Source: Sanderia malayensis
Lineage: Eukaryota > Cnidaria > Scyphozoa > Semaeostomeae > Pelagiidae
NCBI GenBank assembly: GCA_013076295.1
Contig: RQOL01000139.1
Span: 1,302,001 to 1,366,000, forward strand
Reading direction: 5' to 3'
Length of the DNA stretch: 64,000 nt
Under the pieces are notes generated by a model, which saw only the letters and a list, made by a program, of their open reading frames with translations, ran no database searches and was not told the origin of the DNA. The number at the start of each line of letters is the position of its first letter. Position 1 is the stretch's first letter. The position numbers and the translations under genes were made by a program. Below are positions 21,014-32,472 of the stretch, piece by piece.

Positions 21014-21478
21014 TTAGGTTCTTACTCTTGCTATTTTTATAGATCTAGTCCCACTTCGTCTACCTTTCATATGCTTTTTTCGAACCAGCTTCCTTCGCAT
21101 CCTCCGCTTTCGGCCGCCTTGCATTTTCCTCATAGCTGTGTCTAAACCATATCCAGCTGCAACGATTGCTCCACCTTTTGCAGCTTTCTTAGCACCTCTC
21201 AATGCTATCTTCTTAACAGCTTGTTTACTAACTCGTTTTGCTATCGCTCTTCCACCCTGTCTTACAGCTTGTTTAATAACTTGCCTAGCTGCTACACGTG
21301 CTATTGCAGAACCCGTGTTTGTTGATTTCCTCTCTCCTCTCCTTTCACGTTTTCGTATTCTATCCCTTTTATACTTTCCTTCACCCGTCATTAGTTTAGT
21401 CGCTTCAACTCCACCATCATCCTTCAACATATTGTCTATCAGCATTGATGCTACAACACTTGCTGCTATACTAGCCAT
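21014..21478 (-). CDS. Highly basic core-like protein (154 aa)
   Basis: This intact ORF is rich in Arg, Lys, Ala and Gly. It has an N-terminal helix (MASIAASVVASMLIDNML), a basic middle with repeated KRVSKQAVKK-like blocks, a hydrophobic GGAIVAAGYGL near residues 101-111, and an Arg/Lys tail (GGRKRRMRRK). The composition recalls DNA-condensing core proteins of adenovirus/adintovirus-type virions. That is an analogy, not a demonstrated homology. A TATA-like ATTATAAAAG lies about 40 bases upstream. Confidence 0.6.
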   Translation of the reverse strand: MASIAASVVASMLIDNMLKDDGGVEATKLMTGEGKYKRDRIRKRERRGERKSTNTGSAIARVAARQVIKQAVRQGGRAIAKRVSKQAVKKIALRGAKKAAKGGAIVAAGYGLDTAMRKMQGGRKRRMRRKLVRKKHMKGRRSGTRSIKIARVRT

Positions 21479-21516
21479 GATTATATTATGGCTATTAAAT
21501 TGTGGCGTTCTTCGTT

Positions 21517-21526
21517 CTTTTATAAT
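21517..21526 (-). promoter_or_regulatory. TATA box for the basic core-like gene
   Basis: Minus-strand ATTATAAAAG, about 40 bases before the ATG at 21478 and next to the end of the preceding gene. Confidence 0.45.
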
Positions 21527-21758
21527 CTATTTCTTAAATTCTTCATCTGCATATGCCCACTTATCGCATTGTTTTTTCGGTACTCCGGCAGCTCTCCCAA
21601 ATTCTCTAGGGATGAACTGAAGGGGTTTGTAATCCTGGTAGTGGTGTTGCTGCAATAGCTGTTTCCACAATCCAATTTTGTATGTTTTTAAAAAGACCTT
21701 TACCCCTAATTCTCTTAGTACGCTGTTTCTTTCTACTCTGTCTCTTGCGCTTACCCAT
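21527..21758 (-). pseudogene. Small basic/amphipathic virion-like protein, frameshifted
   Basis: The ATG at 21758 opens a 50-residue ORF that begins with a basic run (MGKRKRQSRKKQRTKR) and an amphipathic helix (GLFKNIQNWIVETA), stopping at 21606. A second frame continues with a protein-like C terminus rich in Lys and Asp/Glu and stops at 21527-21529. A one-base frame change near 21620-21630 would explain both. The basic N terminus plus amphipathic helix is reminiscent of minor capsid proteins of adenovirus-like viruses. The ORF is below the usual length cut-off and is easily missed. Confidence 0.45.
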
Positions 21759-21783
21759 CTTTATTTAGGAGGTAAATGCATTG

Positions 21784-21792
21784 TTTTTATAA
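21784..21792 (-). promoter_or_regulatory. TATA box for the small virion-like gene
   Basis: Minus-strand TTATAAAAA about 26 bases before the ATG at 21758. Confidence 0.45.
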
Positions 21793-21916
21793 CAAATTTA
21801 AGACGAAAAAGCTGTTTAATGAATGCGTGCATTGCCCTCCGACATTGTGCCATTTTCATTATTGTAATGATGCAGATTCCTTACATAGACCCATTCATAC
21901 AAATAAAAACACGCAT

Positions 21917-22452
21917 TTACATGAGGATATCATTTTGTGTAATTTCAACATCTCCCCATTCTCTAAGAACACAATCATATTTAATGTTATAAAGTAAACA
22001 ATCCACCCATAAACTACTAATGCTGTATTGTTTCTTTGTGTGATGATAGATAATTTGCTTCTCTATCCAAAGGAGTATCACAGCAAACCTTCCCAAGTTT
22101 CCATTTCCATTAGAAAAACTTTCATTGAATAGTGTTTTCAAGGTATCATTGATCCTGCCTTTCCATTCATCTTCATTCACCGGAGATTCTTCAATCAGCA
22201 ACCCATCAGCAACCCATCTTCAGCATCCTTTGCTTGTGGTAGATTTCCAAAATTAACGCTTATTCGAGCAAATCCCATAAACTTGTGTAAATTTTTGTAT
22301 ACTTTCCCAAGATATATGCGTTGAACCTTTGTATTAATGCCCATTACATCTCTAAAATGTTCCTTCAAATAGACTAAGAGCAAATCTTTTTTTGTTCTTC
22401 GTAGAAATGACCTAAAGTCATTAATTATAATGTGTGCTAATGTTAACAACAT
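21917..22452 (-). pseudogene. Bcl-2-like protein, split by an 11-bp duplication
   Basis: Two minus-strand ORFs (22195-22452, 85 codons; 21917-22201, 94 codons) abut and look like one protein of ordinary Bcl-2 length. The second ORF has a BH1-like FSNGNGNLGRF at residues 28-39, followed by a hydrophobic helix (AVILLWIEK) and a BH2-like tryptophan region near the end. The break coincides with a direct duplication of GGGTTGCTGAT (minus strand), which shifts the frame. Bcl-2 homologues block apoptosis and are known cargo of some adintoviruses and other DNA viruses. BH1 is the only clear motif, so confidence is moderate. Confidence 0.5.
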
Positions 22453-22484
22453 CTTTGCTACTGAGATAAGAAGTGAAATCTATC

Positions 22485-22493
22485 GTTTTTATA
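22485..22493 (-). promoter_or_regulatory. TATA box for the Bcl-2-like gene
   Basis: Minus-strand TATAAAAAC about 33 bases before the ATG at 22452. TTCGAA-type half sites lie just upstream. The stretch 22500-22920 has no gene; it contains two GCATGCACAGT motifs (about 22538 and 22642) and AT-rich simple sequence. Confidence 0.45.
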
Positions 22494-22923
22494 GATTACT
22501 CGAAATCCCTTCGAACGTTGATGAAGACGCGAGTGGCGCATGCACAGTTAAGAGGCCGGTTCTAGCCCACCTGATTAAGGTATGCCAATTCGAATGAAGG
22601 TTATGTAATCATTCAAAGAAGGTTCGAGTCATAAAGTGATGCATGCACAGTTGAGAGGTAGAAGCGTATAAGAATACACACAGTAATACTTTTTCTCAAT
22701 TATCATTTTTATCATTATTATTATTAAGTTATTCTTCATCATCCTCTTCTTCATTTATTATATTTTTTTTTTGTATAGTTACATCTCGTAACAAAATATT
22801 GATGTTTTCTCATCACAATTAAATATGAGACAAAATACCTTCTTGAAGCTCGTGTGGAGGTCTAATTGACCTTTCAGCTTCGATAAATAATGTTTGTTAT
22901 TCAAGGACACGTAAAGTTCTTCT

Positions 22924-23550
22924 CTAAAATAAACGGACACACTTTTTCAGTTGATGACACACTTCAGCAATTGAACAATACCAATCTGGCAAACTCTTTC
23001 TGTAATAGTCATAGGGGATGTTTCCCTGCTGCATCGCAAAATGCATGATGCCCTCGATAAATATGTTTACACTCGCATCTTCCCTGCAATGAACACTAAA
23101 AGGAGTTTTGTTGTGCATGAACACTTTCACAAATGCATTGCTTCCATTTTGGCTGCTAACTCTCCCCTGAAAAAAGCCTTCATTGTACAGGATCATGCAA
23201 CCGTCCCTGTTCAAGTGATTGACAATGAAAGGGAACTTTTCACTTTTTCTCATTGTTGGTATGTTGTTAAAAGCAACAGAAATATCATCATCTTCATCAT
23301 CTTCTGACTCCTCGTACACATCTGGATCTCCCACATCAGCTTAATCATTTTTATGATCAGATAATTTCGATTCGACTTCAGGAGCACTGACCAAACAAGG
23401 ACCCACAGAAGAAGACGTTGATTGCATTGCAGTTTGCCGTGTTGTCGAGATTTCAAAGGACTCATAGCCTTGCCGTAGCGTCGATTTTGCAAAATGGATT
23501 CCTTTGTTTATTAATCCAAGGACACCATTGGCCACATCATCATTCATCAA
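22924..23550 (-). pseudogene. Unrecognised ~208-codon protein with an in-frame stop
   Basis: The minus-strand frame is open from 23550 to 22924 except for one TAA at 23341-23343. The upstream part (MMNDDVANGVLGLINKGIHF) and downstream part (acidic EESEDDEDDD, then NRDGCMILYNEGFFQG, CREDASVNIFIEG and a Trp/Cys-containing end) read as a single protein. It is probably the last gene of the virus-like relic, though its membership is inferred from orientation only. I do not recognise the family. Confidence 0.4.
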
Positions 23551-23888
23551 ATGTTGTACTCAATATTTATTGGAAATAGTGCACAACAATATTATGAACA
23601 ATATGGTGAGTATTATTTACCGTTGTTAATTGTTATCTTTGCTAATGCCCAAACTTGTTAGACTGGCCCATCTCTGGTTGAACTGCACTGGGGAGAGGGG
23701 GTCCCCAATTTTGCTTTTCAAAAATATTAATAAAGTGGAAGCCTTAGTGTATTCTCATTTGTAGAATTACCTCAATTGTTTCAGAGTTGCTAGTTTCCAT
23801 TGGAGAAATTTTGTCAGAACAGTTTCTTGCGTCTATGGTGATAATTACAAGCAATAAGGGCCTTTAGCAAAACTTGCGTTTATCATGT

Positions 23889-24224
23889 TCAAAATGATCT
23901 GTATATCTTTATCAACCAAAAAGAAATATGAAAAGCAATACAATACACAATAACTGCTTGTCGTGATTTCAGGAGAATGTTAACGCAGAATTCCTTTTTT
24001 CTTTCTAAAGTTGGTAGGATCGAATCTGCGTAATATTTCAAATAGCTTGATTTTTCCTTTTCAATGAATTTTATCTCTTCTAGACACCTTTCATTAAACA
24101 ATAATCTATCTACTACTTGTTGTTGGCATGATAGGGAACTTTCTAAATTAGGTTCATTATTCATTAAAAACGTTAAATATTGCACTTGTAGTTCTATAGT
24201 TTGGTCCGGGGCACGATCAAACAT
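23889..24224 (-). pseudogene. Coiled-coil fragment, possible KDZ transposase C terminus
   Basis: A 111-codon ORF with LLFNERCLEEIKFIEKE and LKYYADSILPTL resembles the Arg-Cys-x-Glu-Glu helical region near the C terminus of KDZ transposases, and parallels RRSEEELLLILREM at 34.1 kb. It could belong to the same minus-strand KDZ gene as 29.5-32.6 kb, with long intervening DNA, or be an unrelated coiled coil. 23600-23888 shows nothing. Confidence 0.3.
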
Positions 24225-24329
24225 TTGGGACGAAGAAAAATATACAAACGGCTCTATCTTGATACGCTAAGTGGCTACCAAAATATCCATATGGATACTC
24301 AAAAGGATAATTCTTTGAAAATTTTAGAT

Positions 24330-24770
24330 ACAGGAAATTCTGGAATTAGCCCCTGGGGACTTATTTATTTTTCGCATTTTGGACGCAGGATTCTCTGATG
24401 GTTCAGGGGTTATTTGCGGGAGGCTTACCTGGATTAAATTACCTGACAACATGGTACATAAAAACAACACAACATTGTGGTATTTATTAATGTGGTATTT
24501 TGAATACCACATTTCATAATATATTGTATATGATATTATTGTGTTTCCAAAAAACGAGATATTGGGAGTTGGGACTTTTTTGAGGGGCTTATCAATTTGT
24601 AGTCCAAAGGTGGGGGCTTATTCGGGGGGATTCAAGAAGTTATGGTGTGCTGTTACCGTACTAATTTTTCCTAATTCCACCCATTCAAAACTCGATACTG
24701 AAAAGTGGACTTATTTGAGAGAGGGGATTAATCGGGTAACAGCGGTTTTGATTTTTAAATTGGCCACTCT
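24330..24770. repeat. Degenerate G/C-run repeat resembling the 39.7 and 41.5 kb MITEs
   Basis: Patches such as GCCCCTGGGGACTTATT near 24348 and GGGGGCTTATTCGGGGGG near 24613 resemble the (GGGGGCTTATTCGA)-type subrepeats of the two MITEs. No terminal repeats remain. From 24771 to about 25490 I see no supported gene. Confidence 0.3.
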
Positions 24771-25494
24771 CTTTCTACGCACCTTCAGACGAATTAGGGG
24801 TAGATAGTAGATCTGGAGCAAAGTTATTAACATCAATAGGAGTCTTGCAGATCCGAAGCCAATTCATTGTAAAGTGCAATAACATTTTTTATTTCTTCCT
24901 TGACTTTCCTGGAATTCTTTTGTAACCATGCATATTCTTTGCTTGAATCTAATAAGCGATTATACTTGTGGTAAACAATTTATAAAATTGTAAGGTTCAA
25001 AATGTGAATTCTTGCAGATATCGCCTAATTGATTTCTGGGAAAACAATACCTCACCTGAAACTTTCCTTGCATTAACCATAACATTTTCTAAAGATGTCT
25101 TGCGTAAATTGCATACCACAATGACAATATAATTTTCGATTTTAAAGACTTGACTGTCTCTGCGTCAGGCAAACCGAGCTCTGTTTGCCAGTTCAGCACT
25201 TTCTCTTGCATTATCTTCAGCTTCACCGGATTTATTTTTGGTCTCTTTGCACTCAACGTTGCAGCATAGTAAATATGAAGCTTTTAAAATGTTGCGAATC
25301 TGGAAGCTCAATCTCTGGAGGTAGTGCATCAAGAGCAACAAGTTCTGCAGTAGTGAGGCAATGCTGTTCCATGCGGCCATGTCATCGACTCACAGATTCA
25401 ATTTTGGCTACGGAAAATGAAAAAATATGTTGAGCAAATTTATTGCAAATATGTTTCACAAAAGAGATACCTTTACTAGGAAGGCTGGCGAATT

Positions 25495-25862
25495 GGGGTG
25501 GGTTTCTGTTGTTTTGGCCTTCGATCTGAGTGGGACAGCGATTTTCAACAAAAGTGGCGTGGGCTTCTGTTGTTTTGGCCTTCCATCTGAGTGGGACAGC
25601 GATGTTCAACAAAAGTGGGGTTGGGTTATGTTGTTGTGGCCTTCGGCCTGAGTGGAACAGCGATCTTAAACAGAAGTGGGGTGTGTTTCTGTTGTTTTGG
25701 CCTTCGACCTGAGTGGGACAGTGATCTTCAACAAAAATTGGGGGGTGTTTCTGTTGTTTTGGCCTTCGACCTAAGTGGGACAGTGATCTTCAACAAAAAC
25801 TGGGGTGGGTTTCTGTTGTTTTGGCCTTCGATCTGAGTGGAACAGTGATCGTCAAAAAAGTT
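25495..25862. repeat. 63-bp minisatellite, about six units
   Basis: Units share TTCTGTTGTTTTGGCCTTCG, then CTGAGTGGGACAG, then a GATCTTCAACAAAA-type segment. The unit length is 61-63, so successive units keep or change frame and generate overlapping repetitive ORFs that are not genes. Units diverge by several bases each. Confidence 0.8.
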
Positions 25863-26329
25863 GAATGGATACGCAAAGTAATATACTTTCAGTTGAAATT
25901 ATGCAAGTTTTAATAGTTCCATCCATTCCCCCAACACACATGGAGCCCCTGAGTCGCGGTTTCCATTTCAGGTTGTTCCAGGTCCATGTTTTCCCTGTTT
26001 TCCCTACACGAATTCCATGAAAGCAATACGAAAGCCCATTATGAAAAGTTTAGAGGGGCCCTGAAGTTGAATGCTTCTAAACACCCAAGTACCAGTTGAA
26101 AATGATTAAATATAAGTGCTTTTAAATACAGCAGATCATGAAAGTTTTTAAACAATTTACTCACATCTTTCACAGGCCAAAATCCACAACTTTTGTGTTT
26201 TGAATAGCTAATCACGCTCAGTGACAGGCACTTTTAGAATCCAAGTGGAATTGAAGCAACCTTTCCAGCGTTTATCTGGCCCAGAAAGAATTTGATGTGC
26301 TTGAACGATGAATCCACAATGTTAGCAGG

Positions 26330-27050
26330 CGGATGGCAAGTTGGCAATAGTAATTCAGCAAAATAGCTTTTAGGCAACTCCACGTGATTAGAACGCCTTC
26401 GGTTCAGTGGAATCCCGAAATTGCTGTCTTTGAAATTCATGAGTTACATCGTTGTATCCAAACCTATTCTTATAAAAGAAGAATTTGATCATTCATCGGT
26501 TTAATATTCCATTTGATATAGTGGAGATTTGTAAAGCAAAGAATTATTTAGAAATTTAGAGCGCGCAAAAATTTCTATAAACCAGCTCATCAGAATATCT
26601 TGAAAACAGGATAAGAAGGATACAAGGAAGTTTAGTAAAGGCAAATAGAAACAACTTAGCCACTTACTAGTAGAGTTCTGCTCGTAACAGTTCTGAAGAG
26701 TAACATTCAAGTGAAATTCCAGTTGATGGCAAAGGAGGGCAAAATAGCTTTTAGACAGCTGCACCACGTGCTGTGAAGGCTTTCAGTCGAGTGAAATCAC
26801 GAAACTGCTGTTTCTGAAATTCCTTATTTAGATCGTTGTATCCAGACCTGAAATTATAAAAGCAGAATTTGATAATTCATTGTTTTAGTATTCGATTCAG
26901 TAGAGTGGGGATTTCTAAAGTAAAGAATTATTTAGAAATTTAGAACGCGTAAAAATCAGTTGACATGAATATATTGAAATCAAGATAAGAAGGTACAAAG
27001 AAATTTAGTAAAGGCAAACAGAAACAACTTAGCCACTTACCAGTTAAATC
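26330..27050. repeat. Diverged tandem duplication of ~370 bp
   Basis: About 26330-26690 and about 26705-27050 share in order: GCAAAATAGCTTTTAG, an ATCGTTGTATCCA block, AAAGAATTATTTAGAAATTTAGA and AACTTAGCCACTTAC. The last, read on the minus strand, begins GTAAGTGG, a splice-donor-like sequence, so a duplicated exon is possible. No family recognised. 25863-26330 and 27050-28285 hold no gene I can support. Confidence 0.55.
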
Positions 27051-28287
27051 CAAAAGCTTTTAGTTAGAAATCTCGAGTAAAACGGCAGCAAAAATAAAAC
27101 AGCCATCCAACGAAAAAAATCCATTTGGCTTGCCTGCCCATCCCAAAAAATCGAAAATCAAAAATGAATGCACACTTTCCTTGTCAACCAAAGGTCACGG
27201 TAACAAAGGGTGCCATCGGGTTATTGCAAAACGTAACAGGGTCTGATTGTTTCGAAAAGGCTTGGCAACGCAAAAACAACACACGATCGATCTTTACAGA
27301 AACATAACATCATCCAGACGCCGTAATGGTCAGGGGGTCGCTGAGCACAACACGTTTTGTTCGATTCAAAAGCTTCAGTACGCATCAAAGCTCACAAAAC
27401 AAAAGGCCAAAGAACAGCATGCACTCCATCCTCTCACACGAAAGAGAAAGTCGTCATTACAGGAAAACAAAGGGCGAAGAATTTTCGAGGTAGAAAATTG
27501 GAAATATCTCAGAAACGATAAGGACTTTGGAAAAAAGAAATAATTTCTAGGCTTGTCCAGTGGAAAGGGAAGACATCTAGGTGGTTTTGAAAAAGATTAA
27601 GCGAAGCAGAAAAACGGTAGAGGGTTGACAACATTTGACCACTGGAGCCTTTGAGCGACACACCTTTACCGCTACAACTTTAGTATTATAGAGAATTAAA
27701 ACAAATATAACAAATTGAAAATAACTGTTCTTAATTTGTGCACTGCGGTGTAGATCTTTTGAATCAACTTATCTAGCGTTTTTGTATCCCCCTATCCTTG
27801 TCACTGACAACAATGCTCATACAATGAAAACTTTACATATTCATTGTTGGTCTTTCCAGTTGTGTCCTGACTAAAAAGGCCCATGGGCTATGTAATGCTA
27901 TAATTCAAAACCGTTTTAAATTAGAATTTATAAAGGTAAAGTTAAGTTGGTTTTTGGATTTTCTAGAAACTTTTCAGCCACATCATTTATTGCTTTCAAG
28001 TTTTTCAGGGATTAATCAATCTTAATATCCATTACCGTTGCGGCTCTGCTAAAGATACAATCCATACCCTGTGCAAGATCCAGCAAATATTTAAGCTATT
28101 TCTCATGGTCTACCATCTGCAAATTTATTGAGTTTTGATGGCAGTATTTTTCAAGATCCTTCATTGATTCTTCCTTCGATTTGAGTACCTTTTAAAAGTG
28201 AGTGTTCAGCTTGAATAAGGTTTTAGTTTCATTAGTTCATTGGTAACTTAAATTAAATTTGAGCCACCTACATTAGCAGGAGGCGCG

Positions 28288-28600
28288 GTCTGTATGGGCA
28301 GACTTGGTGATCAGTATAAATTGACAAATTAATAACAATGGGTAGAAATTTTGACAGTTTCCATTTTCAGCATGATTATTACAGCATGTTATGCTTTTAT
28401 TTATATTTATATATATAGTTATATATGCTTTTATTTATATTTTATATTTTATATTACGCAGTCTGTATGTCCTCACATTCAGCAAACTTGGTGATCAGTA
28501 TAAATTAACAAATTAATAACAATGGGTATTAATTTTGACAGTTTCCATTTGCAGCATGATTATTACAGCATGTTATGCTTTTATTTCATCCAAAAATCTC
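28288..28600. repeat. Diverged tandem duplication of ~170 bp
   Basis: Two copies, at about 28288-28430 and 28458-28600, share CTTGGTGATCAGTATAAATT, AATTAATAACAATGGGTA and GCATGATTATTACAGCATG. An AT-rich TTTATATTTATAT tract separates them. From 28600 to about 29500 I see no gene with support. Confidence 0.6.
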
Positions 28601-31155
28601 CTACTCAGGACATAGAAATTTTTCCTCCCTCTCCCCAAAGCCTTGCTCTTTTTGTTTCTACTGTACATACACCCTTTTTTATAAGAATACCTAATTTGTG
28701 TCAAGCGCTAATATTTTTTTCTATTTTAAGCATAAGTATATTCCTAAAATATTCTTCATGGACATAAGGTGTAAAATCGACTGAATATAAATTTTTTAAT
28801 CTCACAGAAGATAGAACAGCATGGCGAACGCAGATAGAAGCAGGACTCCAGCAGAAACCAGCTACCAGTTCAGGACAAAGCGGAGAAAGGTGATCAAGGT
28901 GAGCAATAATGTTTTTATGAACACTTGAATGGAACAAAACATAAGAACATCTTACATCGTTTTTCTCTTTTCAAAAGCATCTTTGGAAGATAAACAATTC
29001 GATTCTGGTTCCACTTCAAACAAGTTCTGTTAAATACCCTTCGCGCACTGTGTTGTGTATAAAACTGTGTCGGTAAAACAAGTTGATACAGAGATTCATA
29101 TAGAACTTTGAGAAAACATAATATACATGAAAAATAATCACATAACCTTCCGGGCTCATTCTTCGAGTCACACTACTTGCATTTGACAACATGCTATTGA
29201 CAATTTTGCAGTCTTCTCCGTGACTTCTGCCTGACCCTTTCTTGTATTGGCCCCCGTCTGAAATCTATGAAACAGATATATGTTCAACATATTCTGTACT
29301 ATGCAATCAAAGTGACTTAAATGGATAGAAATTTTAAAATCATTGTGCACAAGAACCAAAAAGTCCTCAGCCCTATCATTACCTGACAAGTCCAGTCGTG
29401 GCCTGAACCGTGCATAAGGTTTAGTGCAAATGTGACTTTTGAAACATTTACTGGATCTACCTTTTCCACTCATTCTCTATATTTACAAGCATTATCTTGA
29501 AAGAAAAAGCTCACATCCCTATTAACAATATCTTCGGCGTGAATGAAGTAGTGCTAAGTTGAAATATACCCCCTGAAATATATTTACACCTCTCTGTGCA
29601 ACTTGATGACGACAACTGGAAAACATAAGACCAGTTTCATCTAACGACCCTTTCTTTTTTACATCATTTGCAGCTGCTTCCCAAATAGAATTACAACATT
29701 GGTTATCCATTTTAATTTTCTACAAATAACCGCATCTAAATATTTATTCAAATAAGTCTTGTTATATTTCTTGGCAAATATTTTTTGACTTCCAAAGAGA
29801 AAATATTGGTTTCATTGAAAGTTTATTGCTGAGCTTACGTAACAGTAGGCTGAAATAAAACATTGCTTTGCTTCTCGCCTGCCCCCTCTCTGATATCGCC
29901 ATAATTTTGCAATACAGTCAATATGGGCTATTAATTGTTTAATTGAGCATGGTGGGCACTCGATCCAATTTTGTCCTTGAAGCTGATCTAGCTCATACTG
30001 GCAAAACTTCCATTCACGCGATGCTCTTTGAAATGCCTCATTCTTTATTGTTCGATTGTTTTAAGATAGAAAATATCTCCCGTTGACATGAATGGTTTCG
30101 CCTAATGTCAGGGCTCATCAGTACAGCTAGAGAATCCTCGAAACCTTTCAATTACATGTTACAATGTCTTGCTCAGACATTTATTTTACCTTCATTTTGT
30201 ATCATGTAACATTTGTGCAGGTGTGTGTACTCTACTCTATTACTACATGTGTAATTAAAGCGTTTTGAGGTCCTCAGCTATAGACCATTCGAGTGGGAAA
30301 GATAAAACAAAGTAATAATTGATTCAGATGCTTGGATCGAAAACGGCATACCCTTGCATTCATTTCTAATATTTGTGACAACAGTTTCAAAAAACCATTC
30401 TCTGAGCATTTAGGCTGGGTGGTTTGAAAAATACTCCAGAATTGCAATACCTGTACATCATAAATACTGGCAATGTTAATTAGCAAACCAGGCCAGTAGC
30501 CATTTGCAAAAATAGTTTCCAAGTCCAGTGACTCATGCAGATAGTCACAGCAAAGGCATTTCACTTTTTGAACAAGAGCATCAAACCTTCCTGCAGAAAA
30601 TATCCAGTAATAGCATTAATTTGAGCAACCTATTTCTGGTATTTATAGAAATTATGGAAACATAACACCTTATATGTGCCCTGGTTATTAGTAATTGTAA
30701 TTGGAAATCAATCATCAATAAATGACTGGTTACTTTGTGTCAGAAAGTCTGCAGAACATGACCTACACTCCTTGAATACAATAGAAAGATGCTTTTTATC
30801 TGTAAGTAGGAAATAACATCACTGAATGGCAGCATCATTGCATATGAGTAAACATAAAGTAATCAATAAATCGGAAGTTGATTTGAGACTGCCTTCAATA
30901 AAAAACTCACCAGTTTCACTAAATTTGTCATCTTTTATTGTTGTGTATGGTGCAATAGGTTGTAAAAAACCATTTAAGGAAGCCAGACGGTCATGAAAAG
31001 GTTGTACCATGTGTTTCACTTCATCGCAGCTGCCACAGCAATTACATTTCCAGCCAATGCACGAGTTGCATTTAATCTTTGCTGGGGATGTATTACAGGA
31101 TCGCCAAATGCCTAGTTCAGATTGCTGCCAAGACAAAACACATCTTAGAATAATA

Positions 31156-32472
31156 CTAGGGGTCATCACTCGCTTTGCTCGTTCGCCCCAGCCCGTCAAG
31201 TAAAAAAAACTTAATCTGGTTGGCGCACTTTGTGCGCCGCATTCGCTTACGCTCATGTCCCTTTCTACCCCATTTACAATGGGTTAGCTCGCTGCGCTCG
31301 CCTATAGTTGGCGCACTTCGTGTGCTGCATTCACTAACGCTCATGCCAGTTTCTACCCCATTACAACGGGCTAGCTCGCTGCACTCGCCTATGGTTGGCA
31401 CACTTCGCGTGCTGCATTCGCTGCCGCTCATGCCCCTACATACATACATACATACATACTATACCAACATACTATGCCTACTATAAAATCTTACTATACC
31501 TACATACTATACCAACATACTATACCCACTATAACATCATACTATACTACATACCATACCAACATACTATACCTACTATACCTACTATACCTACTATAAA
31601 AAAATACTATACATACTATACCTACTATAAAAACATACTATACATACTATACCTACTATAAAAACATACTACACATACTATACCTACTATGAAAACATAC
31701 TATACCTACTATGCCTACTATAAAAAGGTACTTCACATACAAAACCTACTATACATACTATGCATACTATACCAACAATAAAAACATACTATACCTACTA
31801 CACAAACATGCAAACACTTGTGGAAAGTTTAAATGGGGAAAACCGTGCAAATAGCGCCTGAAAAATTCTTAACTTTGACTTTGTTTTCATTGGGCCTAAG
31901 CGTTGCAAGTATGCCGAAGCAACCCCTACTACGAAAACTACAACTATTTCAACAACTCAAAATACAAAACAAAGCTATCACCTGTGTTCCCAATTGCTTC
32001 CTGCAACTCTCCAGGGGTCTTTGAAAGCAGCTCTTTACAAAGATAATTCAGCTCGTAAAACAGTTTGAAAGGCGCCCTTTGTGTCCAAAACAAAAACACG
32101 CGTCTTCTCCAAAAGTACCTGCTGCACCGAGGGCGAATAACGAAAAACGACCAAAAATTCGCATGGGTCGCCTGCAAGCCGAGGGCGAAAAACGAAAATA
32201 GCCAATTAAGCGAATATAAACAAAGAATTGCCTAACCTTTTAGTCGAAACTGTGAGCTCTCATATAGATAACTTTTTGGTTCAGCCGGCAAAGAACAACT
32301 CACTTAAAAATAGGGCAAATTAAGGGCCTCAGAAAAAAGCCTTTATGGATACCTCGTTCACTGTTTCGGCCCATTGTTTTGGGGCATTCGACCTATTATT
32401 TCGGGTCGAATCTATTGTTTCAGCGTAGTTTCGAGCCCTTGGCACGTGACATCACAGAATATATATATTAGA
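31156..32472 (-). mobile_element. Solo non-autonomous Helitron (copy E)
   Basis: The minus-strand 3' end is CCCCTAG at 31156, with T as the next flanking base. Above it lie the CGAACGAGCAAAGCGAG hairpin, three units of the GCGCAC-TTC-GTGCG module, a CATAC/TATAC satellite, and a body matching the B-type 5' half. The 5' end at 32472 is TCTAATATATATATTC followed inward by GTCACGTGC. The 5' flank is G rather than the usual A, so the exact 5' junction or the target is atypical. Confidence 0.75.
31437..31810. repeat. CATAC/TACTATACC simple satellite in Helitron E
   Basis: A CATACATAC run leads into about 25 units near TACTATACC(A/T)AC and CTACTATAAAAACATAC. It occupies the same position, directly after the 3' hairpin cluster, as the 14-bp satellite of the 44-64 kb copies, but with a different unit. 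Confidence 0.8.

Larger units (their letters stand above)
16064..23600 (-). mobile_element. Polinton/adintovirus-like relic
   Basis: This is a cluster of minus-strand genes: rve integrase with F54H12.3-like N-terminal region, A32/FtsK-type packaging ATPase, small very basic proteins, a Fic-domain protein, a Bcl-2-like protein, and orphans. Integrase plus packaging ATPase is diagnostic of Polinton/Maverick-type elements and adintoviruses. Capsid genes, protease and protein-primed polymerase are missing, and I found no long terminal inverted repeats, so this is a partial or rearranged copy. Several ORFs are broken. Both boundaries are approximate. Confidence 0.7.

Noticed and set aside
21138..21620. 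160-codon + strand ORF opposite the basic core-like gene
   Set aside because: It is the shadow of the Arg/Lys/Ala-rich minus-strand gene; the opposite strand of such codons is naturally open.
25427..25836. Overlapping ORFs with GLRPEWDSDLQQK repeats
   Set aside because: They are artefacts of the 63-bp minisatellite, which keeps several frames open.
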